A stretch of DNA of 64,000 nucleotides. It comes from Heliocidaris erythrogramma (lineage: Eukaryota > Echinodermata > Echinoidea > Camarodonta > Echinometridae). The translations under genes and the position numbers were made by a program. Shown here one piece after another: positions 23,002 to 35,079 of the stretch. The stretch lies in the NCBI GenBank assembly GCA_025617745.1, contig CM046856.1:44321049-44385048 (forward strand). Direction: 5' to 3'. The stretch's first letter is position 1, and every line of letters starts with the position of its first letter. The notes under the pieces are model-generated. The model was not told the DNA's origin and ran no database searches. It saw only the letters and a program-made list of their open reading frames with translations.

Positions 23002-24190
23002 TAATAGCTAGATAGCTATCGCGCGCGATACCTTTTTTTATCTACAAATTCATTTAGATTCAGGCTACCCTAGCACTACGGCTTCTCCTCTATTTCTTAT
23101 CTTCTGTGCATTTCTGTTTATTTTCCCCGGTTCTTTCCACTTTGTTGTGGAAGTTTTTGTGATTTATTTTATCCTGGTGGACGTGTAGTACGTGATTTTA
23201 ATTGTTTTCGGTGAAAATCTGGTGAGTTTGTTCGACGTGAGTGAGTTTATCGCACTCGCGAGCGTTCGCGTGTGTTGATCTGAGTGAGTGGGCTGTGTAG
23301 CTAGCTGTACGTACATAATTATACACAGCGCTGTCGCGAAGTGACGGCGATCTGGTCGGGCTAGGGAGTACATAACCCCAGGGAGTACAGTGCCTGTGCC
23401 TGGCTGACTGTAGTAGGATTGAACTTTTTTCTTTGGGTTATAACGGTCCTGTCATTTGAGATTTGAGTTAGTTTATAACTCATTTATGTCTGTTTGAGTG
23501 GATTTCGTAGTTGTAAAATATATACAAAAACTGTATTTTTTTAAAATTTGTTGTGGATTTGCAAAATTTGGTGGCTGATCGAGGTTCGCCGAATACATGC
23601 ACGCCAGTATCCACTTTGACTTTGTTGATGGGTGGTGACTGAGCTGAGTGAGTAAGCTCTGTGCCTAGCATGCATGTCATTTTGAAGTCGAGATCCAACT
23701 TATTTTGTCGTCATATTTATTTTATCCAAGCCCGATGAAAAAAAAAAACAACCCCAATTGCAATGTAATTTAAAGATAGAACATGAATACATTTACTAAC
23801 ACTTACATGAATGAACACTGAATACAAATTGCTAACATTTTTTTCCTCACCACGCCACGCTCTCTGACATGTCTAATCAATTACTTTTAGGGGAGAGATG
23901 TTTCAATAATAAAATATCTTTTTCAGAAGAATTTTTTCAAGGGTGGGGACACACAAAGCTATGACCTGGATATGGCAAAATTTATTGGGGGGGGGGGGGG
24001 GTAGATGTGCCTCTTGTTATCCCATTTTAATGGCTACTGCTTACAAAAATAATCGCAACAAAACAAAACCTATATTGGGTTTACTTTTTTTTATACACTC
24101 CAGGGGAACCAACCAGTAAAAATATATCTGCAGTTTCAAGAATAATAGCTCCGCTAAGGCGTGGGTCTGCCGCCTTTGACGGCCTTTCTA
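23002..24190. other. Unassigned DNA, possibly the rest of the repeat begun at 21720
   Basis: No supported gene. It contains a G-run at about 23988-24001 and a tail-like 'gtcaataaaatctgaatctg' near 24218-24240 (aatctg repeated three times), which resembles the 3' end of a non-LTR element. Confidence 0.35.
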
Positions 24191-24242
24191 GTTATGTTAA
24201 TATGATTGAAATCAGTCAATAAAATCTGAATCTGAATCTGAA

Positions 24243-24645
24243 CATCATTCCGTTTAATATCAGTTGGTCTAATTACCAATTGGTTTAATCATCAGTTCGT
24301 CCATTTCCCATTTGGTCTAAGTTTCCCTTTGTCTTAATACCATTTGGTCTATAGTCAATTCGTCTAATGGCCATTTGGTATAAAACCATTTGATCTAATT
24401 ACCATATGGTCCATTATCAGATGGTCTAATTGCAATTTCGTCTAATCATCAAATGATCTAAACCCAGTTGGTCTAATACCCATTTGGTCTACACATCATT
24501 TGGTCCATTTGTCAGTTAGTCTAACCTCAGTTTGTCTATAATCATTTAGTCAACACCCATTTAGTCTAATAACCATTTGGTATAATTGTCATTTGGTCTA
24601 AATACCATTTGGTCTGATCATCGTTTCGTCTGATGACCAACTGGG
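24243..24645 (+). repeat. Minisatellite B, second array
   Basis: Degenerate catttggtctaataacc units, same orientation as 8918-9415. Followed by a C-run at about 24657-24669 and a T/G-run near 24775-24800. Confidence 0.92.
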
Positions 24646-24899
24646 CTAATTTCTTGCCCCCCCCCCCCCAATACTACTCTAGGTGGCTTTGACTAAACAA
24701 TAATGCAGGCATCGGATCGGCGCACTGGCCGAAATTTTCGAACTTTTTTGCAGTAATTGTATGTTAAGTTTTGGGTTTTTTTGGAGGGGGGGGGGGGGGG
24801 AAATAAAAAGAGGAAAAGGGTGACCTGATGGACCATGCATACATGTGCTTAATTGATTATCTAGTGAATAAATTTACTATTTAATTAATCAATTAGTAC

Positions 24900-25255
24900 G
24901 TTTAGTGAATTTTCAATTAGTTTTCTTGCACTTTGCTTTTGTTATATTATATATATATGTGCTTTCATCTTTCGTTATGTTATCATTTTGCCTATTTTGC
25001 ATATTTCTTTCTTTTTTCCTTTTCTTTCTCTAATTTCGTTATGTTATTCTTCTTCTTTTTTTTTATAATCTTCTCTTCCATCTTTCGCCATGGTTTTATT
25101 TCTTCTTCTACCATTTCTCTCTCTCTCTCTCTCTTTCTCTATCTTTACGTTAGGCCTATGTTTTTATCCTTATATTCATTCTTCCATCATCTCATTGTGC
25201 CATTTTGTTTCTATTCATTGTTATCATCAATATAACTACATGTACCACAATGCAG
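24900..25255. repeat. T/CT-rich low-complexity stretch
   Basis: Pyrimidine-rich DNA with (CT)n at about 25110-25135. The Phe/Leu/Ser-rich reading frames here follow from composition. Confidence 0.8.
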
Positions 25256-25497
25256 GGAAATGGAACGCTTTGGAAGTGGGGACTGACGCCTCTTAACCGG
25301 GATCAACTACACTTTTCAACATTCTGCCCGAGAGCGAAGCGAAAATGTGATCTCTTTAAAAATATATATATATATATATATTGTGCATAGTCATTAAACA
25401 AAATTATATGAAACGTGTCGACTCAAAAAGTGAAGCGGCTGTAGCCCCCTTAACCCCCTCACCTCCCAGGGGGGGGGGGGGGGGGCGGTTCCAAAAA

Positions 25498-25680
25498 TTG
25501 CCAAATAGATCAAATGGCTATTAGACGAAGTGACTATAGACCAAGTGGTAATTATACAAATGACAATTAAACCAAATTGTAATTGGACGAAATGATGATT
25601 AGACCAACTAATATTAGACCGAATGATGTTAGACCAATTGGCTATTAGACCAACTGGCTGTAGACCAAGTGGCAATAAAC
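25498..25680 (-). repeat. Minisatellite B, inverted array
   Basis: Units of 'attagaccaaatggc', the reverse complement of family B. Preceded by a G-run at about 25470-25486. Confidence 0.9.
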
Positions 25681-26179
25681 CCTTTATTTTTAATCAAAAC
25701 AACATGCAGCGTGCGTCGTATAGTGTATAGGCCCTCTACTTCTTTGTTATATTTTGATTATCACTGACTGAAACGATAACATGCAGGTTTCAGGCATTTC
25801 TCAACCATTAAATATTTCATCATTAAAATTGCGTGAATAAATAAAGTATTGTTATTAACCATATCAGACATCTTATAATGCAAATTTTACATTTTACTGC
25901 CCGGCTTTCAAGCTAACAAAATTGCGGGCCGATAAATTGTTTATTGCGCAGTTTCGAAAGTTAATGGTTCAGTAGCGGGCAATAAATTTTATTTTTTACA
26001 ATATTTTCGAGTTCGCTCCAGATATCCGATTCTGTTAATAATAATGATATGGACTGGCTACTTTCGGGGGATACAACATTAATTTATCTTGCCATTGAAG
26101 TTTATGATCAGCTCCTCGACCCCCGTCTCTGTAAACTGATCATAAAAAGGGAAACCCCTATAGTAAACAACTAGTTTAA

Positions 26180-26400
26180 TAAATTTTTACATTTCCGGTT
26201 GACATGTTTTGACATTTGTGGTAAAGGGTGTTTCAATATTTTAGGGATTTTAATGGTTAGGAAAACCTCTCACACACGCATGCACGCCCACAAACACACG
26301 CATACATCTCATAGTATCTTTTCTTACATGGGTGCATTATGCAAGCGATGAGTTTTTACATGCGGTCGACATGTTATGACATTGACTTTGAACTTATATT
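26180..26400 (-). repeat. Minisatellite A, inverted remnants
   Basis: Segments at about 26186-26232 and 26335-26400 are the reverse complement of the end of array A at 8830-8895 (gcattatgcaagcgatgagt and acatgcggtcgacatgttatg). A (cacacgcatg) stretch lies between them. Confidence 0.75.
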
Positions 26401-29215
26401 CAAAAGTGCGCAGCCTCGAGAATAGATGCACCCTTCCCATTAGTTCTCCCTTCCGCTTTTGTGTTTTGAAATGGAAAAAACCCGTTAAATACGCGTGTGA
26501 AAAATAGGCGTAGGCCTACTTCAGGCAACTCCAACAATACCCTCGCATATGAGGCGGCGTCATTTTCCTACTGCCTATTGCATGCACACAGGCAGTGTTA
26601 TGAAGTTAGTTAGTGATGTCAAACATACAAACACGTTGTTGCAATGAGCGTTTATTCTTGTGTACCGTTGTACAAGGTTGTGCAAATTCAACAACTGTGT
26701 GGTGATTTCTGTATAAAAACAAAAATACAAAACCCAGTGTAAGAATGTAATTCACTTACAATCAATTCTTGTCATACATAAATCAAGTGATTTAAATTGC
26801 TTAAAACCTAATAAGATTTATCACTTGTTCACACAGCTGTGAAAATGTGTGTTTATCCTCTTTAAACAAGTCTCAAATTATACTTTTATCCAAGACCCAA
26901 TTAATTACAATGAGCTTGACATTATATATTATAAAAACCAAACAAATGAAACCCACTGCACTAATTTATGCAGAAAATGTGTATGTCCTATTTCCTTCAT
27001 ACATAATCAAGAAAGTCCAACAATACTCATATAAACTAGTAACAAATTATTAAGTATGTTATGTCCACTTAACAATGATCCAGTGACACCTACTTATGAA
27101 ACATGGTATACATATATAGGTTTCAAGACGATCCCTAGTGGCGTAGCCGTATCACACGTAAATGATTCCTAAATATCAATCCGCGAGCGAAATCGTGCGT
27201 AGGTTTCCCAATATAACCTAACCGCATCACATAATGCTAAGTTCGCCTTGTCAAATTAGTCCTTGCTTAAACTGGTAATTATAAACAAATAACAATGCCA
27301 AACACATATCAACCTACATATCAAGGCAATTATCAAATGAATCTATCAACTCCATGTTATGTAAAATATCATACTAAATGTTATCCACATACCTTTTAAC
27401 AACATTTGTGTTAAAACATGAAGTAATGTAGACGTCAGTCGTTTGCTTAGCGTTATCACTAACTTTTGCTGTGTGTCCTAAATCTGTCATCTTGCCTAGT
27501 CTTAGTCTCAAACGCAATTAATATTTTTTTTTTCTTAAAATGTCATACTATCTGGAACACAAGTCATGACAGGCAGTTTACAAAAATGGCCCTTATACGC
27601 TTTGCGTTAAATTACTGGGCAAATGTGGGCAAATAAATTTTCTTCACAGACTTGATTAGCATTTAGGTAATACGCAATCGCAACGCCTCGGTTGCAACAG
27701 GCATAATGCATATTGCTCACGCATTGGTGTGTTTCTCCCGTGGTCTCTCATCATTCCGAAACATCTCATACTGAACAGACAGCAAACTGTAGGCTAATCT
27801 CAAAATTCTGTACTGCCACTGTGTTCATTTTGTTTCCTCAAATATTAGCCTGAATGTTAGTCGAATGACGTACTTTCTTTTCATTTGATATGAATGAAAA
27901 TATTATGTGTGAAACATCGACTCTCTTTTCCATTCCCTTTTTTCCATTCCCTTTTTTCAAGATAAAAAGTAAATAGCGGGTTGAAAATAATAGTCTGTAT
28001 ACTCCAGATTGATTTAGATTTATAATATTGGAACTGAAAATGCGACTGAACGCCAAGCTATACGTTAGCAGAACTATAGTAACACCATGCAACATAAGTT
28101 ACTATTTAAGCAAGGCAACGCTTCACAATCAATACATCTGTTCGAGAGACGTTGGGTGGTTCAGGTTAGTATATTTCTCGTTTGTTTTATCAATTGTCAT
28201 GGCGATTTCCATTCTATGGGCAGCATCTTGGAAAGTACAAAGCCTCCGGTGTTCTCAAATTACTACATGTCTCCACTGGTATTGCTCTGTGAGTGATATA
28301 TGAATGTATCAGTCATTAGAAGTGGTTAGCAGTAGTGGGTTGTTTCATTCATAATATATCACCACTGATATCATACATGTATTGAGCCGTGTTAGCCGTC
28401 GGATTTTCTTTGTTGTTCTATACGCAATGTGCATTCATGAGTCACAGTGGAACCATTTTGTCATCCCCCTTGTGGCTTACGCCAAAAAAGGCAATGCCAT
28501 TTAATTCGATATTGGTTGATTTAGCCTCATGATGTAGGCCTACTTGTTGACATTGAACCCCGAAATTTCACAGCCATTGAGTGGTTTGATTCTGCATAAA
28601 AATCCAAATGTATATACAGTGGGTGTCAATAAAAAGAAACCCATATTTATGCCGCAATGTCTTATAAACAAAGTGAAATCGCGATAATTACCTTCTTTAA
28701 TTTGATGGGGCGCGTGTTTACAACCTTGCCTAGGCAGATTTCCCAAAAATTGCAACCAAACTGCTCGAGCTCATTCTACGCATTGACAGGCGCAAGTATC
28801 ATCATGCCCTTGTTCATATTTATCAAGATTATGAATATGAATTTTAACTACAGTATATGGATGGAGATTACACTCAGTTACAGCTCTCCCAGTTCCTCCT
28901 TGGTTATATCTAAGCTTAATTTGCACACTAAGAGTTCAAATTTAGGTCTGTGCTAAATTGTTGCCTACATACGTACATACACAGTACGCAAGTTCAGTCA
29001 ATACTTAGAGTATTTTCTTAATATTCCTCTATATATTAATTTTATATTATTCCTGATATTTTAAAGAGTAAGTTTGCAAAAAATAACATCAAAATTAGAG
29101 CAAGATGACATTGCCATTTTCACAAGAAACGGGGGCCGTGTTATGAAAATGGAGTCGCAAACGCACGTGCATCAGTAGTCTACGTGTATTGGCCGTATAC
29201 ACCGTATGCACACAC
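26401..29215. other. Long interval without recognisable genes
   Basis: 2.8 kb of A+T-rich DNA. Open frames here are under 100 codons, overlap on both strands and show no family motifs. No tRNA, hairpin array or tandem repeat stood out. Confidence 0.45.
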
Positions 29216-29217
29216 AG

Positions 29218-29400
29218 TCTTGTATTGCTTTATTTCCGAGGACAAGTATTGTTCCTCTATTGTTCCTCCGTCCTCGGACAGTCGACGGAATAAGGCATAA
29301 ATTCATTGTTCGACGTTCGAGGACTATTGTTCGGCTTCCGAGGACCATTGTTCTCATGAATTTTTTTTTGTTCTCTGTCCGAAAATGTCCTCGGACATAC
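29218..29400 (-). mobile_element. 'TCCGAGGAC' small element, copy 3
   Basis: Reverse complement of the copies at 1789-1985 and 2195-2372: starts at tatttccgaggacaagtattg and ends at tgtccgaaaatgtcctcgga. It lies 41 bp from a TTAA transposon. Confidence 0.75.
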
Positions 29401-29444
29401 GGCTAAACACGCCCACAATCACATGCACCGAGCACCATCCTTAA

Positions 29445-30376
29445 AGTAGAACACTCAAGAAAATCACAAATATGGCAATTAATGTATCACTAGAAATTGG
29501 GAAGCTTACAGATGGCAATCGTATAAGTTTTATGTCAACTGCGTATATGATGATTATAAAACCAACATAAATAAAAGCTCTTCTCCGCATGTGGAATATC
29601 CGAGGATTCGCCAGAAATATAGCGATGTTTTGATGTCGTCATACGAGGGATCGATCCTGCTTAAGCAGACGACGTCCTATAATGAATGAACGTAATTGCA
29701 ATGCCATTATTTATCAAATTATAAAGAGTTTGGTACATTTAAACATGACCTTATTTCACACCATTCTAAAAGGGAAAGTGAACTGATTCTGATAACTAAA
29801 ACCGTTTGATTGTAAATACACAGGAGAAGGGTCAATGATCAATGAAATAAACCCCATTTTCAAATTGAAAAGCCCTGCGAATAATAGCTGGATGGTATTC
29901 GTTCCCTCTTGAAACGCCGAACATGCCGCGGTGCAAGCAGCTGAAAATACAATGGCGTCTTATTTTGTTTACAAGTGACTGATTCCTTTATTTTTTTAAC
30001 GCTGCATTTTTCATCAAAATAATACCATACACGAAGTTAAGAGTGAGGCAACAGACTAACATTAAGACTGACGCTAGTCAAGTAAGAGAAATAAGTGAAG
30101 AGGAGATGACAAAACAGGCACTGAAAAATGTGTATAATGTTATGGGACATCGTCTGCTTAGACAGGACTCGCCCCTCTTGTGTCGTCACACATCTCAGCA
30201 GCGTTCAAGGAGCTTTTCAGCTGCTATATCGGGGGCTGTAATTTACCGTTTTATAATTGATAATAATCATTAATTCAAATGTTTCCAAGCTTTAAATTTG
30301 GATAACCTTGTTTAATTTATGCCATCTATGCAATAATAAGTATTAAGCCAATATTTAAAATCATTAGTGTTCTACT
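29445..30376 (-). mobile_element. Non-autonomous TTAA transposon, 932 bp, copy 2 (variant termini)
   Basis: Same interior as the element at 3226-4157 in opposite orientation and the same length, but the outermost ten or so bases at both ends differ: left AGTAGAACACTCAAG, right AGTGTTCTACT. Target duplication TTAA at 29441-29444 and 30377-30380. The right TTAA is also the left TTAA of the next element. Confidence 0.88.
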
Positions 30377-30380
30377 TTAA

Positions 30381-31268
30381 AGGAGAATTAACCCCTAAGT
30401 ACAAATTTACTTATATTGAAAGGTGTAATATATTCCTACTTCTTGGCCTAAATCATTTTCTAATAAGATATCAGAAAAGGGTATAAATAAAGGTATTCCA
30501 ACACCCGGTATCGTCTCCTACTCATTTACATGGGGGCTGCCATTTTCTTGCTGATTTGGAGTTGTACATGAACCATTGAGAAATGTTCCAGTCAGGAAGA
30601 TATTTTTAATCCAAGACCTAAATTGATTTTCTTCATTACCTAAAATCCCATATGTGACGAAAAATATAAAGTGGGTGTTTACATGTATTATAAAAATTAA
30701 ATCTTTATAATGATATTTTTAAATTGTCTGGTTTTGCTTAACAAAAATCTATTTTCTTGGTTTGCCAAACAGAGCAGAACATATTAATATATGCAGCATG
30801 CATTCTGACTTTTCAAGTCCATTATCCGAAAGCAGGTGAATGCATAGTTTGCCGCTATAGATGCTCAGGGAAGAAGCATCCATAAAATTTGAATTAATTT
30901 GCTCCGTCCCATACGTCACAGTATCGAGAAAATAGATTTCTATTAAGCGAATATCGATTTTCAACAGAAATATATAAGGAAATCTTCAGTTTAAAAATAA
31001 ATTGACATATCCTATATTTTTATTCTCAAATTTAATTTTCTCTTTAATTTTGAAAAAGGCAACTGGGCATTTGGATTAAGAACATCTTCTTGTACACATA
31101 AACAAAAATGGCAGTAGCAGACGATACATATTGCTAGCAGATGATAAAACCTTGATTCGTATCGATCTCGAATATTTTGACGTGAAGCCATATACTAGTA
31201 GTCTAACAAGTAGGAATAAATAACACCTTTTAACACTATCGTCTTTATTTTTTGAGGTTAATTCTCCT
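30381..31268. mobile_element. TTAA element with AGGAGAATTAACC termini (888 bp)
   Basis: TTAA at 30377-30380 and 31269-31272. Ends AGGAGAATTAACC and GGTTAATTCTCCT are exact inverses. Flanking it, copy 2 of the 932-bp element abuts directly with one shared TTAA. No transposase is encoded. Confidence 0.85.
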
Positions 31269-31272
31269 TTAA

Positions 31273-32240
31273 CGGAACAATAGAAAAATGGCAACACGTC
31301 TGTCGCTAGCCGACATCCACTCCCCAAAGACGTAGGCCGGGGGTGGGGGCTCAAAAGGGGGCCAAGCCCCTTTGCTCTCAACATATTAAAAAAAAGTATG
31401 GATTTATTTCCTGCACGACAGCACACATCCGATCAAGTTTCGCTTCGACCAACTAAAATTATAAAATGTGGCTACTTGGGGCATCCATACAGAAATTTTC
31501 ATGTAATGGCCTTGCATACAATATGTGTATAAAGTAGTTCTCAAAATAAATCTCTTTATACCATGATACCTATAACATGTATAACTGGCACAGAAAATTG
31601 TAATAACAACAATTTTGGGCTAATTATAGGAGTTAAAAATGATTTTAAATGTTCAGAAAGTTTTACATCTTGTGAAACACATCTTCTGTGTATTAAGTAA
31701 AGGATTTCTCCTTCCAAAATTGTACAATGTTGTGCAAAACATCCTCAGACTAAGTGTGGTTTCTTCTATGTTGAATAACAATTTATATGTTCTATACGCC
31801 AATCCAAATGTCACAAAAATATTCTAACCTTCAGTTTAGCATCAGATGAATTAAATGTTTTGATATGTACACAAACCACGATTCAGTGCCTTGAAGTACT
31901 TTACTATTTTCTATATACTTATTACAAACAGTCTTCTATATCAAGTTCTTATTCATATTTGTTCCCTTCCCTGAACATTTAGAACATCCGCATGCAAAAC
32001 ATCATGGCATTTTGAAGTAAATCTAGACAGCAGATTTCACGATTCTAGTTCTACATCTCATCGATATTATACGCAGTACAATACAGTGCATGCATGCTAG
32101 CTCTTATGCGCTATGCATGCAGTTGTAACTCGCGGGCTCACACTACATTGGGTCACAACCGGTCACAACATGGCGCCTGTTGTCACGTGATCTCAAAAAC
32201 TCGAACCGGGTTTGCCAAACTCTATGTATGGATGGCTCTG
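31273..32240. other. Unassigned DNA
   Basis: No supported gene. A short 'ggccgggggtgggggctcaaaaggggg' type GC island lies near 31335-31370. Confidence 0.4.
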
Positions 32241-32248
32241 AAAAACAC

Positions 32249-32280
32249 CAGTGTCGTATATAGATCTATATACGGCACTG
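32249..32280. mobile_element. 32-bp palindromic mini-element with 8-bp target duplication
   Basis: The arms CAGTGTCGTATATAGA and TCTATATACGGCACTG are joined with no interior. Both sides carry AAAAACAC (32241-32248 and 32281-32288), an exact 8-bp duplication. The arms match the termini of the hAT-like MITE at 10293-10769. It is in effect two terminal repeats and nothing else. It could have moved in this form or lost its interior after insertion. Confidence 0.82.
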
Positions 32281-32288
32281 AAAAACAC

Positions 32289-32716
32289 ACACAATGGACC
32301 TGCCTTTTTGTAAACTTGAAACTTGTAAATAGATCCAGTCATTTTCCGGGAATCCCCACTCGACCCGTACCAAAGATGATGTAATTGTTATAAAAAATTC
32401 ATATAAAATCAATGATACATATTTTAACATTTTGTTCTTCATATTTGCATAAAGAGGAAGTATTACTGGTTCAGATCAGTCTGAGAGAGAGCACTGTTGG
32501 TCCCAGTGGGATTTTATGGGGACTTTATTAACAGCCCAAGAAACCTCATAACCACTGTAGCTTGGACCAGGTTTGGGTAGTCTAGGTTGCAGCCACTGCA
32601 GAGAAAAAATGCTCAAATAAACCTTTACATTTTCAGGAAGTAAAGGAAATTGTATCAGCTAGTCAAGACACACGTTTGAATGGTGCCATTGCTAGCACTT
32701 AGTTTTCATGATTTTC
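32289..32716. other. Unassigned DNA
   Basis: No gene or repeat recognised. Confidence 0.4.
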
Positions 32717-33073
32717 TATTAATAATAATAATAATAATATGGACATTTGTATTGCGCCGGTATCCATCATGAAAAATGCTCATGGCGCATTATTATTATC
32801 CCCGGTCATTGGATTCTGGCACGCCCGCACACAGTGTATGCACATTCTCCACTCCCTGGGGAGCATTCCAGCCAGGCGTCTGTTAAGCGCACACATGCTA
32901 AGCAAAGGACATTACCTTTCGCCATCCTACCGGGTACCCATTTAACACCTGGGTGGAGAGTGGCAAATGTAGATTAACGTCTTGCCAAAGGACGCTAGTG
33001 CTGCGGTGGGATTCGAACTCCGGACCTCGTGGGTTCACAGTCCGGGGACTTATCCACTGATCCACAACACCTA
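32717..33073 (-). mobile_element. Full-length tRNA-derived SINE
   Basis: On minus it begins gtgttgtggatcagtggata, where tggatcagtgg (33054-33064) fits a Pol III A box, and continues to gagttcgaatccc (33009-33020 region), a good B box, about 35 nt downstream. The body follows, and the 3' end is atacaaatgtccat then (att)n at 32717-32738. A matching truncated copy lies at 15985-16146. SINEs of this type depend on a partner LINE for movement. Confidence 0.88.
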
Positions 33074-33488
33074 TATTACTCATTAACACATGAGCCTACG
33101 GGTAAATAATTACAGGTGTGCGCCTTAACCTCGTTCAGAATACCTTGCAGCCAGGATTCGGGAATTCCAGATGCCCTCCGCCATGTGGGGGCGCTACTGG
33201 CATAAAAACAAGTACACGGACCCGCCTTTTATCCCCCCTTCAGTACTCCTCCTCTACAATTCTGGAAGATGTAATTAAAATGACATGGGTTTTGACCATA
33301 GGTTTTGACAGAATGATATGGATTTAACTTTGGCATTTGGGATTTCTGAGGCTTGTCTGAGGCCAAAATCCTGTGATGGCGTCTTTCTACCTGAGATCCG
33401 ACCATCACACAATTCGGTATTGCATTTAAAAAAAATAAAAAAATAAATAAGCACATGGACGGTATGATATTTTCACAAAGAGAGACTA

Positions 33489-33870
33489 TTGTATTTACCT
33501 AGTAACTTGACTTCCAGTAGACCGAGTGCATTACACATGGCCAAACTATTCAATTCAGCTAGTGCTTGCCATTTAAAAAAACTAGCCAAATTTGTCAGAA
33601 TAATTATGTTACATTTTTCTTCAACGCCTAAGGAGAAAGACAGTAGTTTTGTTTTTGAAAGTAAAATGGAGACGAATGCATGTACACGTAGTGGTAGAGT
33701 AGTTAAACGTCCTATACGCCTTGATTTGTAAATGTGTTTATTTATATATTATATTTTCACATGTATATGTACATTATCACTTATGTTTTTGTAATCATAT
33801 ATTGTAAATATGTTTGTACTCTCATACCCCGAGAGGGGGTCGATAGAGTCAATAAAATCTTACAAATCTT
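33489..33870 (+). pseudogene. Possible 3' end of a retroelement ORF with tail
   Basis: A frame ends CTRSGRVVKRPIRLDL then stop (33729). The TRSGR-V--P-RL phrase is typical of the C-terminus of Ty3/gypsy polyproteins. About 120 bp later comes 'gagtcaataaaatcttac' and a short direct repeat (aaatcttac), resembling the tail near 24218. There is no integrase or RT upstream, so this would be a short remnant. An unrelated chance frame is possible. Confidence 0.35.
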
Positions 33871-33936
33871 ACAAAATGATATGGGCTACTCATGGGCCAA
33901 ATTAACTGCATGCAAATGACATGGCCTTTGCTTTAA

Positions 33937-34412
33937 AGGGAAAGTTAAGTCCAAAAATTACTTAAATTAAAGCAGAAAATTAGACCTACAGATCGAAACT
34001 AGGGGAAACAAAATCACATGACAAATTGACAACTAATAAAGTCACGAGTCACAAGTCGCCAATTATTTATTCAGCATTAGTGTATACATGAAAAAAAAAA
34101 CATATTACTATAAATATACATGTAAGTTGGGTGAAGTCATGAGGAAATCATATTCTTGGATAAAAATTTAAAATTTTTATTATGAACCTTAACAAAATAA
34201 TTGGTGAGTTATGGCCCAGTGATGCCACACACTCATGAGTGAGGTGCCAATGTGTCTAGTGATTTTTTGTTTCCCTAGTTTTTCATGCCACTAACAAGTT
34301 CATAACAATCTACATGTATTAGTTGTCCGATTTTCCTCAAACCTTTTTTGATCTGTAGGCCTGATTTCCTGCTTCTATTAAAACCGAGTAATTCTTTGAC
34401 CGAACTTTCCCT
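33937..34412. mobile_element. TTAA element with AGGGAAAGTT termini (476 bp)
   Basis: TTAA at 33933-33936 and 34413-34416. Ends AGGGAAAGTTAAGTCC and, inverted on the right, AGGGAAAGTTCGGTC. Non-coding. A possible host exon follows directly. Confidence 0.82.
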
Positions 34413-34489
34413 TTAACTTTATAGGAACATTAGCAATTGCTATGGCTTTGTTTTTATTTTGTTTTTGCTGTACTTAGATTCTTTAAACA

Positions 34490-34620
34490 CCTGAAATCTT
34501 CGCGCGGTCACTCCGGACGGGAATGCTCTGCCAACAGATTCTTGCCATTATGATAAACAACCAGATTACAAATCTTTCCAACAAAATGTGGACGATGTGT
34601 TATATGGCAAAGATTTCCAG
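34490..34620 (+). CDS. Candidate host exon 1 of a fragment (unrecognised protein)
   Basis: Open in the frame reading DSCHYDKQPDYKSFQQN up to the CAG at 34618-34620, followed by gtaaaa, a usable splice donor. The 5' edge is uncertain: an in-frame TGA lies at about 34487, and an acceptor could be 'ccaacag' at 34531-34537. Composition (Cys, Tyr, Asp, Gln) is protein-like and unlike the repeat frames around it. I do not recognise the family. It reads in phase into the next candidate exon 47 nt downstream. Confidence 0.35.
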
Positions 34621-34667
34621 GTAAAATAAAACGTATATTTGTAATATGATTCCCTTTACTTTAATAG

Positions 34668-34763
34668 CCTAGAGAATTAACAATCATTAATGAAGCTATA
34701 AATTGCAATACCGGTAACTCATCTCAAGATTGGTTAGCACGACTGGGAGAATGGGAATTACAG
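34668..34763 (+). CDS. Candidate host exon 2 of the same fragment
   Basis: Acceptor ctttactttaatag precedes 34668, donor CAG-gtgagc follows 34763, and the 96 nt between are open in phase 0, ending SSQDWLARLGEWELQ. That closing phrase resembles the segment after the catalytic His in some trypsin-like protease homologues (V/ARLGEW/YD), but the His itself is not visible, so I do not assign a function. The intron between the two exons would be only 47 nt, short for an animal, which lowers confidence. Confidence 0.38.
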
Positions 34764-35079
34764 GTGAGCATTTTGCGTAACAGGTTTTCCTGGTCATTAT
34801 TCAGCTATCAGTTTCACAATGATAGCAGTTTCCATTATTATGTAAATCTTCTTGAATATAAAGTTTTATTTTTGATTACTGGCCTTTCGATTTCCTAAAA
34901 GAGTCAATCATTTTAATAATCGCAATAAAAATAATGCATTCAATCATGTCAATTTAAGAAAGAAAGAATGGTTAGTATGGTCAATCATATTCACAAACGA
35001 ATGCTTCAATTGCATTCGTGTACACTAAGATGTAAACTTATACATCTGAACGTTTCTAATATAATTAATTCGCTAAGGC

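Noticed and set aside
22970..23004. Helitron 3' end (hairpin followed by CTA(A/G))
   Set aside because: The hairpin and CTRR-like end fit, but an exact 11-bp target duplication at copy 3 argues against a Helitron, which inserts without duplication.
33009..33064. tRNA gene
   Set aside because: A and B boxes are present, but the sequence continues as a SINE body with (att)n tail, and no acceptor stem closes.
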